From: Euonymus europaeus
Lineage: Eukaryota > Streptophyta > Magnoliopsida > Celastrales > Celastraceae
NCBI GenBank assembly: GCA_963580455.1
Contig: OY756969.1
Location: 24,648,760 to 24,712,759, forward strand
Length of the DNA: 64,000 nt
Direction: 5' to 3'
Both the position numbers and the translations under genes were made by a program. Numbering within the stretch: position 1 is the first letter of the stretch; every line of letters begins with the position of its first letter. The notes below the pieces were generated by a model. The model did no database searches. It was not told where the DNA came from and saw only the letters and a program-made list of their open reading frames with translations. Shown piece after piece: positions 51,701-62,940 of this stretch.

Positions 51701-52670
51701 AAACGAGACCAACTAGCCACGAGTTCTGAAATCAAAATCCGAAACGCCAGGATCGTAGAGCTCAAAAAGTAGTGTGAAATCAAGCTAAAAATCACCGAAT
51801 TCAGAACTCGGAGTCAACGGATATTCATAAAACCGTTTACGTAAAGAACCACATTTCGCGGCTAACTAGGTGAAACGAGACCAACTAGCCACGAGTTCTG
51901 AAATCAAAATCCGAAACGCCAGGATCGTAGAGCTCAAAAAGTAGTGTGAAATCAAGCTAAAAATCACCGAATTCAGAACTCGGAGTCAACGGATATTCAT
52001 AAATCCGTTTACGTAAAGAAACCACATTGCGCGGCTAAATAGGTGAAACTAGACCAACTAGCCACGAGTTCTGAAATCAAAATCCGAAATGCCACGATTG
52101 TAGAGCTCGAAAAGTAGTGTGAAATCAAGCTAAAAATCACCGAATTCAGAACTCGGAGTCAACGGATATTCGTAAAACCGTTTACGTAAAGAAACCACAT
52201 TTCGCGGCAAACTAGGTGAAACGAGACCAACAAGCCACGAGTTTAGAAATCAAAATCCGAAATGCCAGGATCGTAGAGCTCAAAAAGTAGTGTGAAATCA
52301 AGCTAAAAATCACCGAATTCAGAACTCGGAGTCAACGGATATTCATAAATCCGTTTATGTAAAGAAACCACATTGCGCGGCTGAATAGGTTAAACAAGAC
52401 CAACTAGCCACGAGTTCTGAAATCAAAATCCGAAATGCCAGGATTGTAGAGCTCGAAAAGTAGTGTGAAATCAAGCTAAAAATCACCGAATTCAGAACTC
52501 GGAGTCAACGGATATTCATAAAACCGTTTACGTAAAGAAACCACATTTCGCGGCTAACTAGGTGAAACGAGACCAACTAGCCACGAGTTCAGAAATCAAA
52601 ATCCGAAACACCAGGATCGTAGAGCTCAAAAAGTAGTGTGAAATCAAGCTAAAAATCACCGAATTCAGAA
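48744..52670. repeat. 14-mer duplication (2,419 bp spacing)
   Basis: The rare cttttcgcgg monomer head lies at 48,744 and 51,163, and caagccacgagtttag at 49,812 and 52,231. ggctgaatagg with ttaaac lies near 49,960 and 52,379, and gaaacaccagg at about 50,187 and 52,606. The first copy runs 48,744-51,162; the second is followed to about 52,670. A mixed-class monomer (attgcgcggctaactag) sits at 50,299 in the first copy. Confidence 0.8.
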
Positions 52671-54476
52671 CTCGAAGTCAATGGATATTCATAAAACTAT
52701 TTACGTAAAGAAACCACATTTCGCGGCTAACTAGGTGAAACGAGACCAACTAGCCACGAGTTCTGAAATCAAAATCCGAAACGCCAGGATCGTAGAGCTC
52801 AAAAAGTAGTGTGAAATCAAGATAAAAATAACCGAATTCAGAGCTCGGAGTCAAAGGATATACATAAAACCGTTTACGTAAAGAAACCACATTTCGCGGC
52901 TAACTAGGTGAAACGAGACCAACTAGCCACGAGTTCTGAAATCAAAATCCGAAACGCCAGGATCGTAGAGCTCAAAAAGTAATGTGAAATCAAGCTAAAA
53001 ATCACCGAATTCAGAACTCGAAGTCAACGGATATTCATAAAACCGTTTACGTAAAGAACCACATTTCGTGGCTAACTAGGTGAAACGAGACCAACTAGCC
53101 ACGAGTTCTGAAATCAAAATCCGAAATGCCAGGATCGTAGAGCTCAAAAAGTAGTGTGAAATCAAGCTAAAAATCGCCGATTTCAGAACTCGGAGTCAAC
53201 GGATATTCATAAATCCGTTTATGGAAAGAAACCACATTGCGCGGCTAAATAGGTTAAATGAGACCAACTAGCCACGAGTTCTGAAATCAAAATCCGAAAT
53301 GCCAGGATCGTAGAGCTCAAAAATTAGTGTGAAATCAAGCTAAAAATCACCGAATTCAGAACTCGGAGTCAACGGATATTCATAAAACCGTTTACGTAAA
53401 CAACCACATTTCGCGGCTAACTAGATGACACGAGACCAACTAGCCACGAGTTCTGAAATCAAAATCCGAAACGCCAGGATCGTAGAGCTCAAAAAGTAGT
53501 GTGAAATCAAGCTAAAAATCACCGAATTCAGAACTCGGAGTCAACGGATATTCATAAATCCGTTTATGTAAAGAAACCACATTGCGCGGCTAAATAGGTT
53601 AAACGAGACCAACTAGCCACGAGTTCTGAAATCAAAATCAGAAATGCCAGGATTGTAGAGCTCGAAAAGTAGTGTGAAATCAAGCTAAAAATCACCGAAT
53701 TCAGAACTCGGAGTCAACGGATATTCATAAAACCGTTTACGTAAAGAAACCACATTTCGCGGCTAACTAGGTGAAACGAGACCAACTAGCCACAAGTTCT
53801 GAAATCAAAATCCGAAACGCCAGGATCGTAGAGCTCGAAAAGAAGTGTGAAATCAAGCTAAAAATCACCGAATTCAGAACTCGGAGTCAACGGATATTCA
53901 TAAAACCGTTTACGTAAAGAAACCACATTTCGCGGCTAACTAGGTGAAACGAGACCAACTAGCCACGAGTTCAGAAATCAAAATCCGAAACACCAGGATC
54001 GTAGAGCTCAAAAAGTAGTGTGAAATCAAGCTAAAAATCACCGAATTCAGAACTCGAAGTCAATGGATATTCATAAAACTATTTACGTAAAGAAACCACA
54101 TTTCGCGGCTAACTAGGTGAAACGAGACCAACTAGCCACGAGTTCTGAAATCAAAATCCGAAACGCCAGGATCGTAGAGCTCAAAAAGTAGTGTGAAATC
54201 AAGATAAAAATAACCGAATTCAGAGCTCGGAGTCAACGGATATACATAAAACCGTTTACGTAAAGAACCACATTACGCGGCTAACTAGGTGAAACGAGAC
54301 CAACTAGCCACGAGTTCTGAAATCAAAATCCGAAATTCCAGGATCGTAGAGCTCAAAAAGTAGTGTGAAATCAAGCTAAAAATCACCGAATTCAGAACTC
54401 GGAGTCAACGGATATTCAAAAAACCGTTTACGTAAAGAACCACATTTCGCGGCTAACTAGGTGAAACGAGACCAAC
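52671..54476. repeat. 11-mer family, first layer
   Basis: Markers are gtcaatggatattc (52,681 and 54,063), gataaaaataacc with cagagctcgg, ctagatgacacg (53,421), atcagaaatgcc and gaaaagaagtg. The series from about 53,330 to 54,240 returns at about 55,230-56,140 (offset 1,900, 11 x 173 minus 3). The 52,681 and 54,063 copies of the caatgg marker are eight monomers apart, so 8-mer and 11-mer spacings overlap here. Confidence 0.75.
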
Positions 54477-57400
54477 TAGCCACAAGTTCTGAAATCAAAA
54501 TCCGAAACGCCAGGATCGTAGAGCTCAAAAAGTAGTGTGAAATCAAGCTAAAAATCACCGAATTCAGAACTCGGAGTCAACGGATATTCATAAATCCGTT
54601 TACATAAAGAAACCACATTGCGCGGCTAAAAAGGTGAAACTAGACCAACTAGCCACGAGTTCTGAAATCAAAATCCGAAACGCCACGATTGTAGAGCTCG
54701 AAAAGTAGTGTGAAATCAAGCTAAAAATCACCGAATTCAGAACTCGGAGTCAACGGATATTCGTAAAACCGTTCACGTAAAGAAACCACATTTCGCGGCA
54801 AACTAGGTGAAACGAGACCAACTAGCCACGAGTTCAGAAATCAAAATCCGAAATGCCAGGATCGTAGAGCTCAAAAAGTAGTGTGAAATCAAGCTAAAAA
54901 TCACCGAATTCAAAACTCGAAGTCAACGGATATTCATAAAACTATTTACGTAAAGAAACCACATTTCGCGGCTAACTAGGTGAAACGAGACCAACTAGCC
55001 ACGAGTTCTGAAATCAAAATCCGAAACGCCAGGATCGTAGAGCTCAAAAAGTAGTGTGAAATCAAGATAAAAATAACCGAATTCAGAACTCGGAGTCCAC
55101 GGATATACATAAAACCGTTTACGTAAAGAAACCACATTTCGCGGCTAACTAGGTGAAACGAGACCAACTAGCCACGAGTTCTGAAATCAAAATCCGAAAC
55201 GCCAGGATCGTAGAGCTCAAAAATTAGTGTGAAATCAAGCTAAAAATCACCGAATTCAGAACTCGGAGTCAACGGATATTCATAAAACCGTTTACGTAAA
55301 CAACCACATTTCGCGGCTAACTAGATGACACGAGACCAACTAGCCACGAGTTCTGAAATCAAAATCCGAAACGCCAGGATCGTAGAGCTCAAAAAGTAGT
55401 GTGAAATCAAGCTAAAAATCACCGAATTCAGAACTCGGAGTCAACGGATATTCATAAATCCGTTTATGTAAAGAAACCACATTGCGCGGCTAAATAGGTT
55501 AAACGAGACCAACTAGCCACGAGTTCTGAAATCAAAATCAGAAATGCCAGGATTGTAGAGCTCGAAAAGTAGTGTGAAATCAAGCTAAAAATCACCGAAT
55601 TCAGAACTCGGAGTCAACGGATATTCATAAAACCGTTTACGTAAAGAAACCACATTTCGCGGCTAACTAGGTGAAACGAGACCAACTAGCCACGAGTTCT
55701 GAAATCAAAATCCGAAACGCCAGGATCGTAGAGCTCGAAAAGAAGTGTGAAATCAAGCTAAAAATCACCGAATTCAGAACTCGGAGTCAACGGATATTCA
55801 TAAAACCGTTTACGTAAAGAAACCACATTTCGCGGCTAACTAGGTGAAACGAGACCAACTAGCCACGAGTTCAGAAATCAAAATCCGAAACACCAGGATC
55901 GTAGAGCTCAAAAAGTAGTGTGAAATCAAGCTAAAAATCACCGAATTCAGAACTCGAAGTCAATGGATATTCATAAAACTATTTACGTAAAGAAACCACA
56001 TTTCGCGGCTAACTAGGTGAAACGAGACCAACTAGCCACGAGTTCTGAAATCAAAATCCGAAACGCCAGGATCGTAGAGCTCAAAAAGTAGTGTGAAATC
56101 AAGATAAAAATAACCGAATTCAGAGCTCGGAGTCAACGGATATACATAAAACCGTTTACGTAAAGAAACCACATTTCGCGGCTAACTAGGTGAAACGAGA
56201 CCAACTAGCCACGAGTTCTGAAATCAAAATCCGAAACGCCAGGATCGTAGAGCTCAAAAAGTAATGTGAAATCAAGCTAAAAATCACCGAATTCAGAACT
56301 CGGAGTCAACGGATATTCATAAAACCGTTTACGTAAAGAACCACATTTCGTGGCTAACTAGGTGAAACGAGACCAACTAGCCACGAGTTCTGAAATCAAA
56401 ATCCGAAATGCCAGGATCGTAGAGCTCAAAAAGTAGTGTGAAATCAAGCTAAAAATCACCGATTTCAGAACTCGGAGTCAACGGATATTCATAAATCCGT
56501 TTAGGTAAAGAAACCTCATTGCGCGGCTAAATAGGTTAAACGAGACCAACTAGCCACGAGTTCTGAAATCAAAATCCGAAATGCCAGGATTGTAGAGCTC
56601 GAAAAGTAGTGTGAAATCAAGCTAAAAATCACCGAATTCAGAACTCGGAGTCAACGGATATTTATAAAACCGTTTACGTAAAGAAACCACATTTCGCGGC
56701 TAACTAGGTGAAACGAGACCAACTAGCCACGAGTTCTGAAATCAAAATCCGACACGCCAGGATCGTAGAGCTCAAAAAGTAGTGTGAAATCAATCTAAAA
56801 ATCACCGAATTCAGAACTCGGAGTCAACGGATATTCATAAATCCGTTTACGTAAAGAAACCACATTGCGCGGCTAAATAGGTGAAACAAGACCAACTAGC
56901 CACGAGTTCTGAAATCAAAATCCGAAACACCAGGATTGTAGAGCTCGAAAAGTAGTCTGAAATCAAGCTAAAAATCACCGAATTCAGAACTCGGAGTCAA
57001 CGGATATTCATAAAACCGTTTACGTAAAGAAACCACATTTCGCGGCTAACTAGGTGAAACGAGACCAACTAGCCACGAGTTCTGAAATCAAAATCCAAAA
57101 AGCAAGGATCGTAGAACTCAAAAAGGAGTGTGAAATCAAGCTAAAAATCACCGAATTCAGAACTCGGAGTCAACGGATATTCATAAATCCGTTTACATAA
57201 AGAAACCACATTGCGCGCCTAAATAGGTGAAACGAGACCAACTAGCCACGAGTTCTGAAATCAAAATCCGAAACGCCAGGATTGTTGAGCTCGAAAAGTA
57301 GTGTGAAATCAAGCTAAAAATCACCGAATTCAGAACTCGGAGTCAACGGATATTCATAAAACCGTTTACGTAAAGAACCACATTACGCGGCTAACTAGGT

Positions 57401-57827
57401 GAAACGAGACCAACTAGCCACGAGTTCTGAAATCAAAATCCAAAAAGCAAGGATCGTAGAACTCAAAAAGGAGTGTGAAATCAAGCTAAAAATCACCGAA
57501 TTCAGAACTCGGAGTCAACGGATATTCATAAATCCGTTTACATAAAGAAACCACATTGCGCGCCTAAATAGGTGAAATGAGACCAACTAGCCACGAGTTC
57601 TGAAATCAAAATCCGAAATGCCGGGATTGTTGAGCTCGAAAAGTAGTGTGAAATCAAGCTAAAAATCACCGAATTCAGAACTCGGAGTCAACGGATATTC
57701 ATAAAACCGTTTACGTAAAGAACCACATTACGCGGCTAACTAGGTGAAACGAAACCAACTAGCCACGAGTTCTGAAATCAAAATCCGAAACGCCAGGATC
57801 GTAGAGCTCAAAAAGTAGTGTGAAATC
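54477..57827. repeat. 3,351-bp segment that was duplicated off register
   Basis: This is the source of the sequence that starts at 57,828. It begins at tagccacaag (unit position 34) and ends at gtgaaatc (unit position 101), so its two ends are out of phase. It contains the first complete gtccacggatatac monomer of the window (near 55,095), the second ctagatgacacg unit (55,321), a third gtcaatgg (55,963), and C/B units with ccaaaaagcaagg (near 57,100 and 57,440). The tandem copy follows directly. Confidence 0.85.
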
Positions 57828-57967
57828 TAGCCACAAGTTCTGAAATCAAAATCCGAAACGCCAGGATCGTAGAGCTCAAAAAGTAGTGTGAAATCAAGCT
57901 AAAAATCACCGAATTCAGAACTCGGAGTCAACGGATATTCATAAATCCGTTTACATAAAGAAACCAC
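57727..57967. repeat. Aberrant 241-bp monomer with duplication junction at 57,827/57,828
   Basis: Monomer starts at 57,727 and 57,968 are 241 bp apart, that is 173 plus 68. Sequence runs normally to unit position 101 (gtgaaatc, ending 57,827), then jumps back to position 34 (tagccacaag, starting 57,828). Unit positions 34-101 are therefore present twice. Normal neighbours would read gaaatcaag on the left and caactagcc on the right, so only one base (C) is shared at the join. The right side matches 54,477 onward at 3,351 bp. It is the only large break of register I found. Confidence 0.92.
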
Positions 57968-59351
57968 ATTGCGCGGCTAAAAAGGTGAAACTAGACCAAC
58001 TAGCCACGAGTTCTGAAATCAAAATCCGAAACGCCACGATTGTAGAGCTCGAAAAGTAGTGTGAAATCAAGCTAAAAATCACCGAATTCAGAACTCGGAG
58101 TCAACGGATATTCGTAAAACCGTTCACGTAAAGAAACCACATTTCGCGGCAAACTAGGTGAAACGAGACCAACTAGCCACGAGTTCAGAAATCAAAATCC
58201 GAAACGCCAGGATCGTAGAGCTCAAAAAGTAGTGTGAAATCAAGCTAAAAATCACCGAATTCAAAACTCGAAGTCAACGGATATTCATAAAACTATTTAC
58301 GTAAAGAAACCACATTTCGCGGCTAACTAGGTGAAACGAGACCAACTAGCCACGAGTTCTGAAATCAAAATCCGAAATGCCAGGATCGTAGAGCTCAAAA
58401 AGTAGTGTGAAATCAAGATAAAAATAACCGAATTCAGAACTCGGAGTCCACGGATATACATAAAACCGTTTACGTAAAGAAACCACATTTCGCGGCTAAC
58501 TAGGTGAAACGAGACCAACTAGCCACGAGTTCTGAAATCAAAATCCGAAACGCCAGGATCGTAGAGCTCAAAAATTAGTGTGAAATCAAGCTAAAAATCA
58601 CCGAATTCAGAACTCGGAGTCAACGGATATTCATAAATCCGTTTACATAAAGAAACCACATTGCGCGGCTAAAAAGGTGAAACTAGACCAACTAGCCACG
58701 AGTTCTGAAATCAAAATCCGAAACGCCCCGATTGTAGAGCTCGAAAAGTAGTGTGAAATCAAGCTAAAAATCACCGAATTCAGAACTCGGAGTCAACGGA
58801 TATTCGTAAAACCGTTCACGTAAAGAAACCACATTTCGCGGCAAACTAGGTGAAACGAGACCAACTAGCCACGAGTTCAGAAATCAAAATCCGAAACGCC
58901 AGGATCGTAGAGCTCAAAAAGTAGTGTGAAATCAAGCTAAAAATCACCGAATTCAAAACTCGAAGTCAACGGATATTCATAAAACTATTTACGTAAAGAA
59001 ACCACATTTCGCGGCTAACTAGGTGAAACGAGACCAACTAGCCACGAGTTCTGAAATCAAAATCCGAAACGCCAGGATCGTAGAGCTCAAAAAGTAGTGT
59101 GAAATCAAGATAAAAATAACCGAATTCAGAACTCGGAGTCCACGGATATACATAAAACCGTTTACGTAAAGAAACCACATTTCGCGGCTAACTAGGTGAA
59201 ACGAGACCAACTAGCCACGAGTTCTGAAATCAAAATCCGAAACGCCAGGATCGTAGAGCTCAAAAATTAGTGTGAAATCAAGCTAAAAATCACCGAATTC
59301 AGAACTCGGAGTCAACGGATATTCATAAAACCGTTTACGTAAAGAACCACA
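57968..59351. repeat. Tandem 4-mer duplication (692 bp x 2)
   Basis: 57,968-58,659 and 58,660-59,351 both read class A with ctaaaaagg and gaaactagacc, then gcggcaaac, then aactatttacg with gataaaaataacc, then a B unit. Differences noticed are gccacgattg against gccccgattg (near 58,727) and gaaatgcc against gaaacgcc (near 58,375). The duplication happened after the 3,351-bp event: beyond it, ctagatg at 59,364 matches 55,321 at 4,043 bp (3,351 plus 692). Confidence 0.85.
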
Positions 59352-62300
59352 TTTCGCGGCTAACTAGATGAAACGAGACCAACTAGCCACGAGTTCTGAA
59401 ATCAAAATCCGAAACGCCAGGATCGTAGAGCTCAAAAAGTAGTGTGAAATCAAGCTAAAAATCACCGAATTCAGAACTCGGAGTCAACGGATATTCATAA
59501 ATCCGTTTATGTAAAGAAACCACATTGCGCGGCTAAATAGGTTAAACGAGACCAACTAGCCACGAGTTCTGAAATCAAAATCAGAAATGCCAGGATTGTA
59601 GAGCTCGAAAAGTAGTGTGAAATCAAGCTAAAAATCACTGAATTCAGAACTCGGAGTCAACGGATATTCATAAAACCGTTTACGTAAAGAAACCACATTT
59701 CGCGGCTAACTAGGTGAAACGAGACCAACTAGCCACGAGTTCTGAAATCAAAATCCGAAACGCCAGGATCGTAGAGCTCGAAAAGAAGTGTGAAATCAAG
59801 CTAAAAATCACCGAATTCAGAACTCGGAGTCAACGGATATTCATAAATCCGTTTACGTAAAGAAACCACATTGCGCGGCTAAATAGGTGAAACGAGACCA
59901 ACTAGCCACGAGTTCTGAAATCAAAATCCGAAACTCCAGGATTGTAGAGCTCGAAAAGTAGTGTGAAATCAAGCTAAAAATCACCGAATTCAAAACTCGG
60001 AGTCAACGGATATTCGTAAAACCGTTCACGTAAAGAAACCACATTTCGCGGCAAACTAGGTGAAACGAGACCAACTAGCCACGAGTTCAGAAATCAAAAT
60101 CCGAAACGCCAGGATCGTAGAGCTCAAAAAGTAGTGTGAAATCAAGCTAAAAATCACCGAATTCAAAACTCGAAGTCAACGGATATTCATAAAACTATTT
60201 ACGTAAAGAAACCACATTTCGCGGCTAACTAGGTGAAACGAGACCAACTAGCCACGAGTTCTGAAATCAAAATCCGAAACGCCAGGATCGTAGAGCTCAA
60301 AAAGTAGTGTGAAATCAAGATAAAAATAACCGAATTCAGAACTCGGAGTCCACGGATATACATAAAACCGTTTACGTAAAGAAACCACATTTCGCGGCTA
60401 ACTAGGTGAAACGAGACCAACTAGCCACGAGTTCTGAAATCAAAATCCGAAACGCCAGGATCGTAGAGCTCAAAAAGTAGTGTGAAATCAAGATAAAAAT
60501 AACCGAATTCAGAACTCGAAGTCAACGGATATTAATAAACTATTTACGTAAAGAAACCACATTTCGCGGCTAACTAGGTGAAACGAGACCAACTAGCCAC
60601 GAGTTCTGAAATCAAAATCCGAAACGCCAGGATCGTAGAGCTCAAAAAGTAGTGTGAAATCAAGATAAAAATAACCGAATTCAGAACTCGGAGTCCACGG
60701 ATATACATAAAACCGTTTACGTAAAGAAACCACATTTCGCGGCTAACTAGGTGAAACGAGACCAACTAGCCACGAGTTCTGAAATCAAAATCCGAAACGC
60801 CAGGATCGTAGAGCTCAAAAATTAGTGTGAAATCAAGGTAAAAATCACCGAATTCAAAACTCGAAGTCAACGGATATTCATAAAACTATTTACGTAAAGA
60901 AACCACATTTCGCGGCTAACTAGGTGAAACGAGACCAACTAGCCACGAGTTCTGAAATCAAAATCCGAAACGCCAGGATCGTAGAGCTCAAAAAGTAGTG
61001 TGAAATCAAGATAAAAATAACCGAATTCAGAACTCGGAGTCCACGGATATACATAAAACCGTTTACGTAAAGAAACCACATTTCGCGGCTAACTAGGTGA
61101 AACGAGACCAACTAGCCACGAGTTCTGAAATCAAAATCCGAAACGCCAGGATCGTAGAGCTCAAAAATTAGTGTGAAATCAAGCTAAAAATCACCGAATT
61201 CAGAACTCGGAGTCAACGGATATTCATAAAACCGTTTACGTAAAGAACCACATTTCGCGGCTAACTAGATGAAACGAGACCAACTAGCCACGAGTTCTGA
61301 AATCAAAATCCGAAACGCCAGGATCGTAGAGCTCAAAAAGTAGTGTGAAATCAAGCTAAAAATCACCGAATTCAGAACTCGGAGTCAACGGATATTCATA
61401 AATCCGTTTATGTAAAGAAACCACATTGCGCGGCTAAATAGGTTAAACGAGACCAACTAGCCACGAGTTCTGAAATCAAAATCAGAAATGCCAGGATTGT
61501 AGAGCTCGAAAAGTAGTGTGAAATCAAGCTAAAAATCACTGAATTCAGAACTCGGAGTCAACGGATATTCATAAAACCGTTTACGTAAAGAAACCACATT
61601 TCGCGGCTAACTAGGTGAAACGAGACCAACTAGCCACGAGTTCTGAAATCAAAATCCGAAACGCCAGGATCGTAGAGCTCGAAAAGAAGTGTGAAATCAA
61701 GCTAAAAATCACCGAATTCAGAACTCGGAGTCAACGGATATTCATAAATCCGTTTACTTAAAGAAACCACATTGCGCGGCTAAATAGGTGAAACGAGACC
61801 AACTAGCCACGAGTTCTGAAATCAAAATCCGAAATTCCAGGATTGTAGAGCTCGAAAAGTAGTGTGAAATCAAGCTAAAAATCACCGAATTCAGAACTCG
61901 GAGTCAACGGATATTCGTAAAACCGTTCACGTAAAGAAACCACATTTCGCGGCAAACTAGGTGAAACGAGACCAACTAGCCACGAGTTCAGAAATCAAAA
62001 TCCGAAACGCCAGGATCGTAGAGCTCAAAAAGTAGTGTGAAATCAAGCTAAAAATCACCGAATTCAAAACTCGAAGTCAACGGATATTCATAAAACTACT
62101 TACGTAAAGAAACCACATTTCGCGGCTAACTAGGTGAAACGAGACCAACTAGCCACGAGTTCTGAAATCAAAATCCGAAACGCCAGGATCGTAGAGCTCA
62201 AAAAGTAGTGTGAAATCAAGATAAAAATAACCGAATTCAGAACTCGGAGTCCACGGATATACATAAAACCGTTTACGTAAAGAAACCACATTTCGCGGCT

Positions 62301-62391
62301 AACTAGGTGAAACGAGACCAACTAGCCACGAGTTCTGAAATCAAAATCCGAAACGCCAGGATCGTAGAGCTCAAAAAGTAGTGTGAAATCA
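58940..62391. repeat. 11-mer tandem duplication (offset 1,901 bp)
   Basis: About 58,940-60,490 returns at about 60,841-62,391. Shared markers are ttcaaaactcgaag, gtccacggatatac, ctagatgaaacg (59,364 and 61,265), atcagaaatgcc, cactgaattc, gaaaagaagtg, gttcacgtaaag and gcggcaaac. Between the copies are extra gtccacggatatac units two monomers apart (60,229, 60,574 and 60,920 registers). One unit there reads gatattaataaac (near 60,530) and is a base short. Private changes in the second copy are tttacttaaag (61,754) and aactacttacg (62,094). Confidence 0.8.
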
Positions 62392-62940
62392 AGCTAAAAA
62401 TCACCGAATTCAGAACTCGGAGTCAACGGATATTCATAAATCCGTTTATGTAAAGAAACCACATTGCGCGGCTAAATAGGTTAAACGAGACCAACTAGCC
62501 ACGAGTTCTGAAATCAAAATCAGAAATGCCAGGATTGTAGAGCTCGAAACGTAGTGTGAAATCAAGCTAAAAATCACCGAATTCAGAACTCGGAGTCAAC
62601 GGATATTCATAAAACCGTTTACGTAAAGAAACCACATTTCACGGCTAACTAGGTGAAACGAGACCAACTAGCCACGAGTTCTGAAATCAAAATCCGAAAC
62701 GCCAGGATCGTAGAGCTCGAAAAGAAGTGTGAAATCAAGCTAAAAATCACCGAATTCAGAACTCAGAGTCAACGGATATTCATAAATCCGTTTACGTAAA
62801 GAAACCACATTGCGCGGCTAAATAGGTGAAACGAGACCAACTAGCCACGAGTTCTGAAATCAAAATCCGAAACTCCAGGATTGTAGAGCTCGAAAAGTAG
62901 TGTGAAATCAAGCTAAAAATCACCGAATTCAGAACTCGGA
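62392..62940. repeat. Three monomers repeated six units after 61.4 kb
   Basis: The aggttaaacg / atcagaaatgcc unit at 62,479 lies 1,038 bp (six monomers) after that at 61,441. It is followed by gaaaagaagtg and gaaactccagg units in the same order. Changes peculiar to this copy are gctcgaaacgtag near 62,545, atttcacgg near 62,637 and actcagagtc near 62,761. Confidence 0.72.

Noticed and set aside
54976..62321. Seven identical 63-codon minus-strand frames (54,976, 58,327, 59,019, 60,229, 60,574, 60,920, 62,130)
   Set aside because: All are the same amplified monomer pair with gtccacgg removing a stop. They begin with TTG and end at TAG inside ctagg. Identity comes from DNA duplication, not protein selection.
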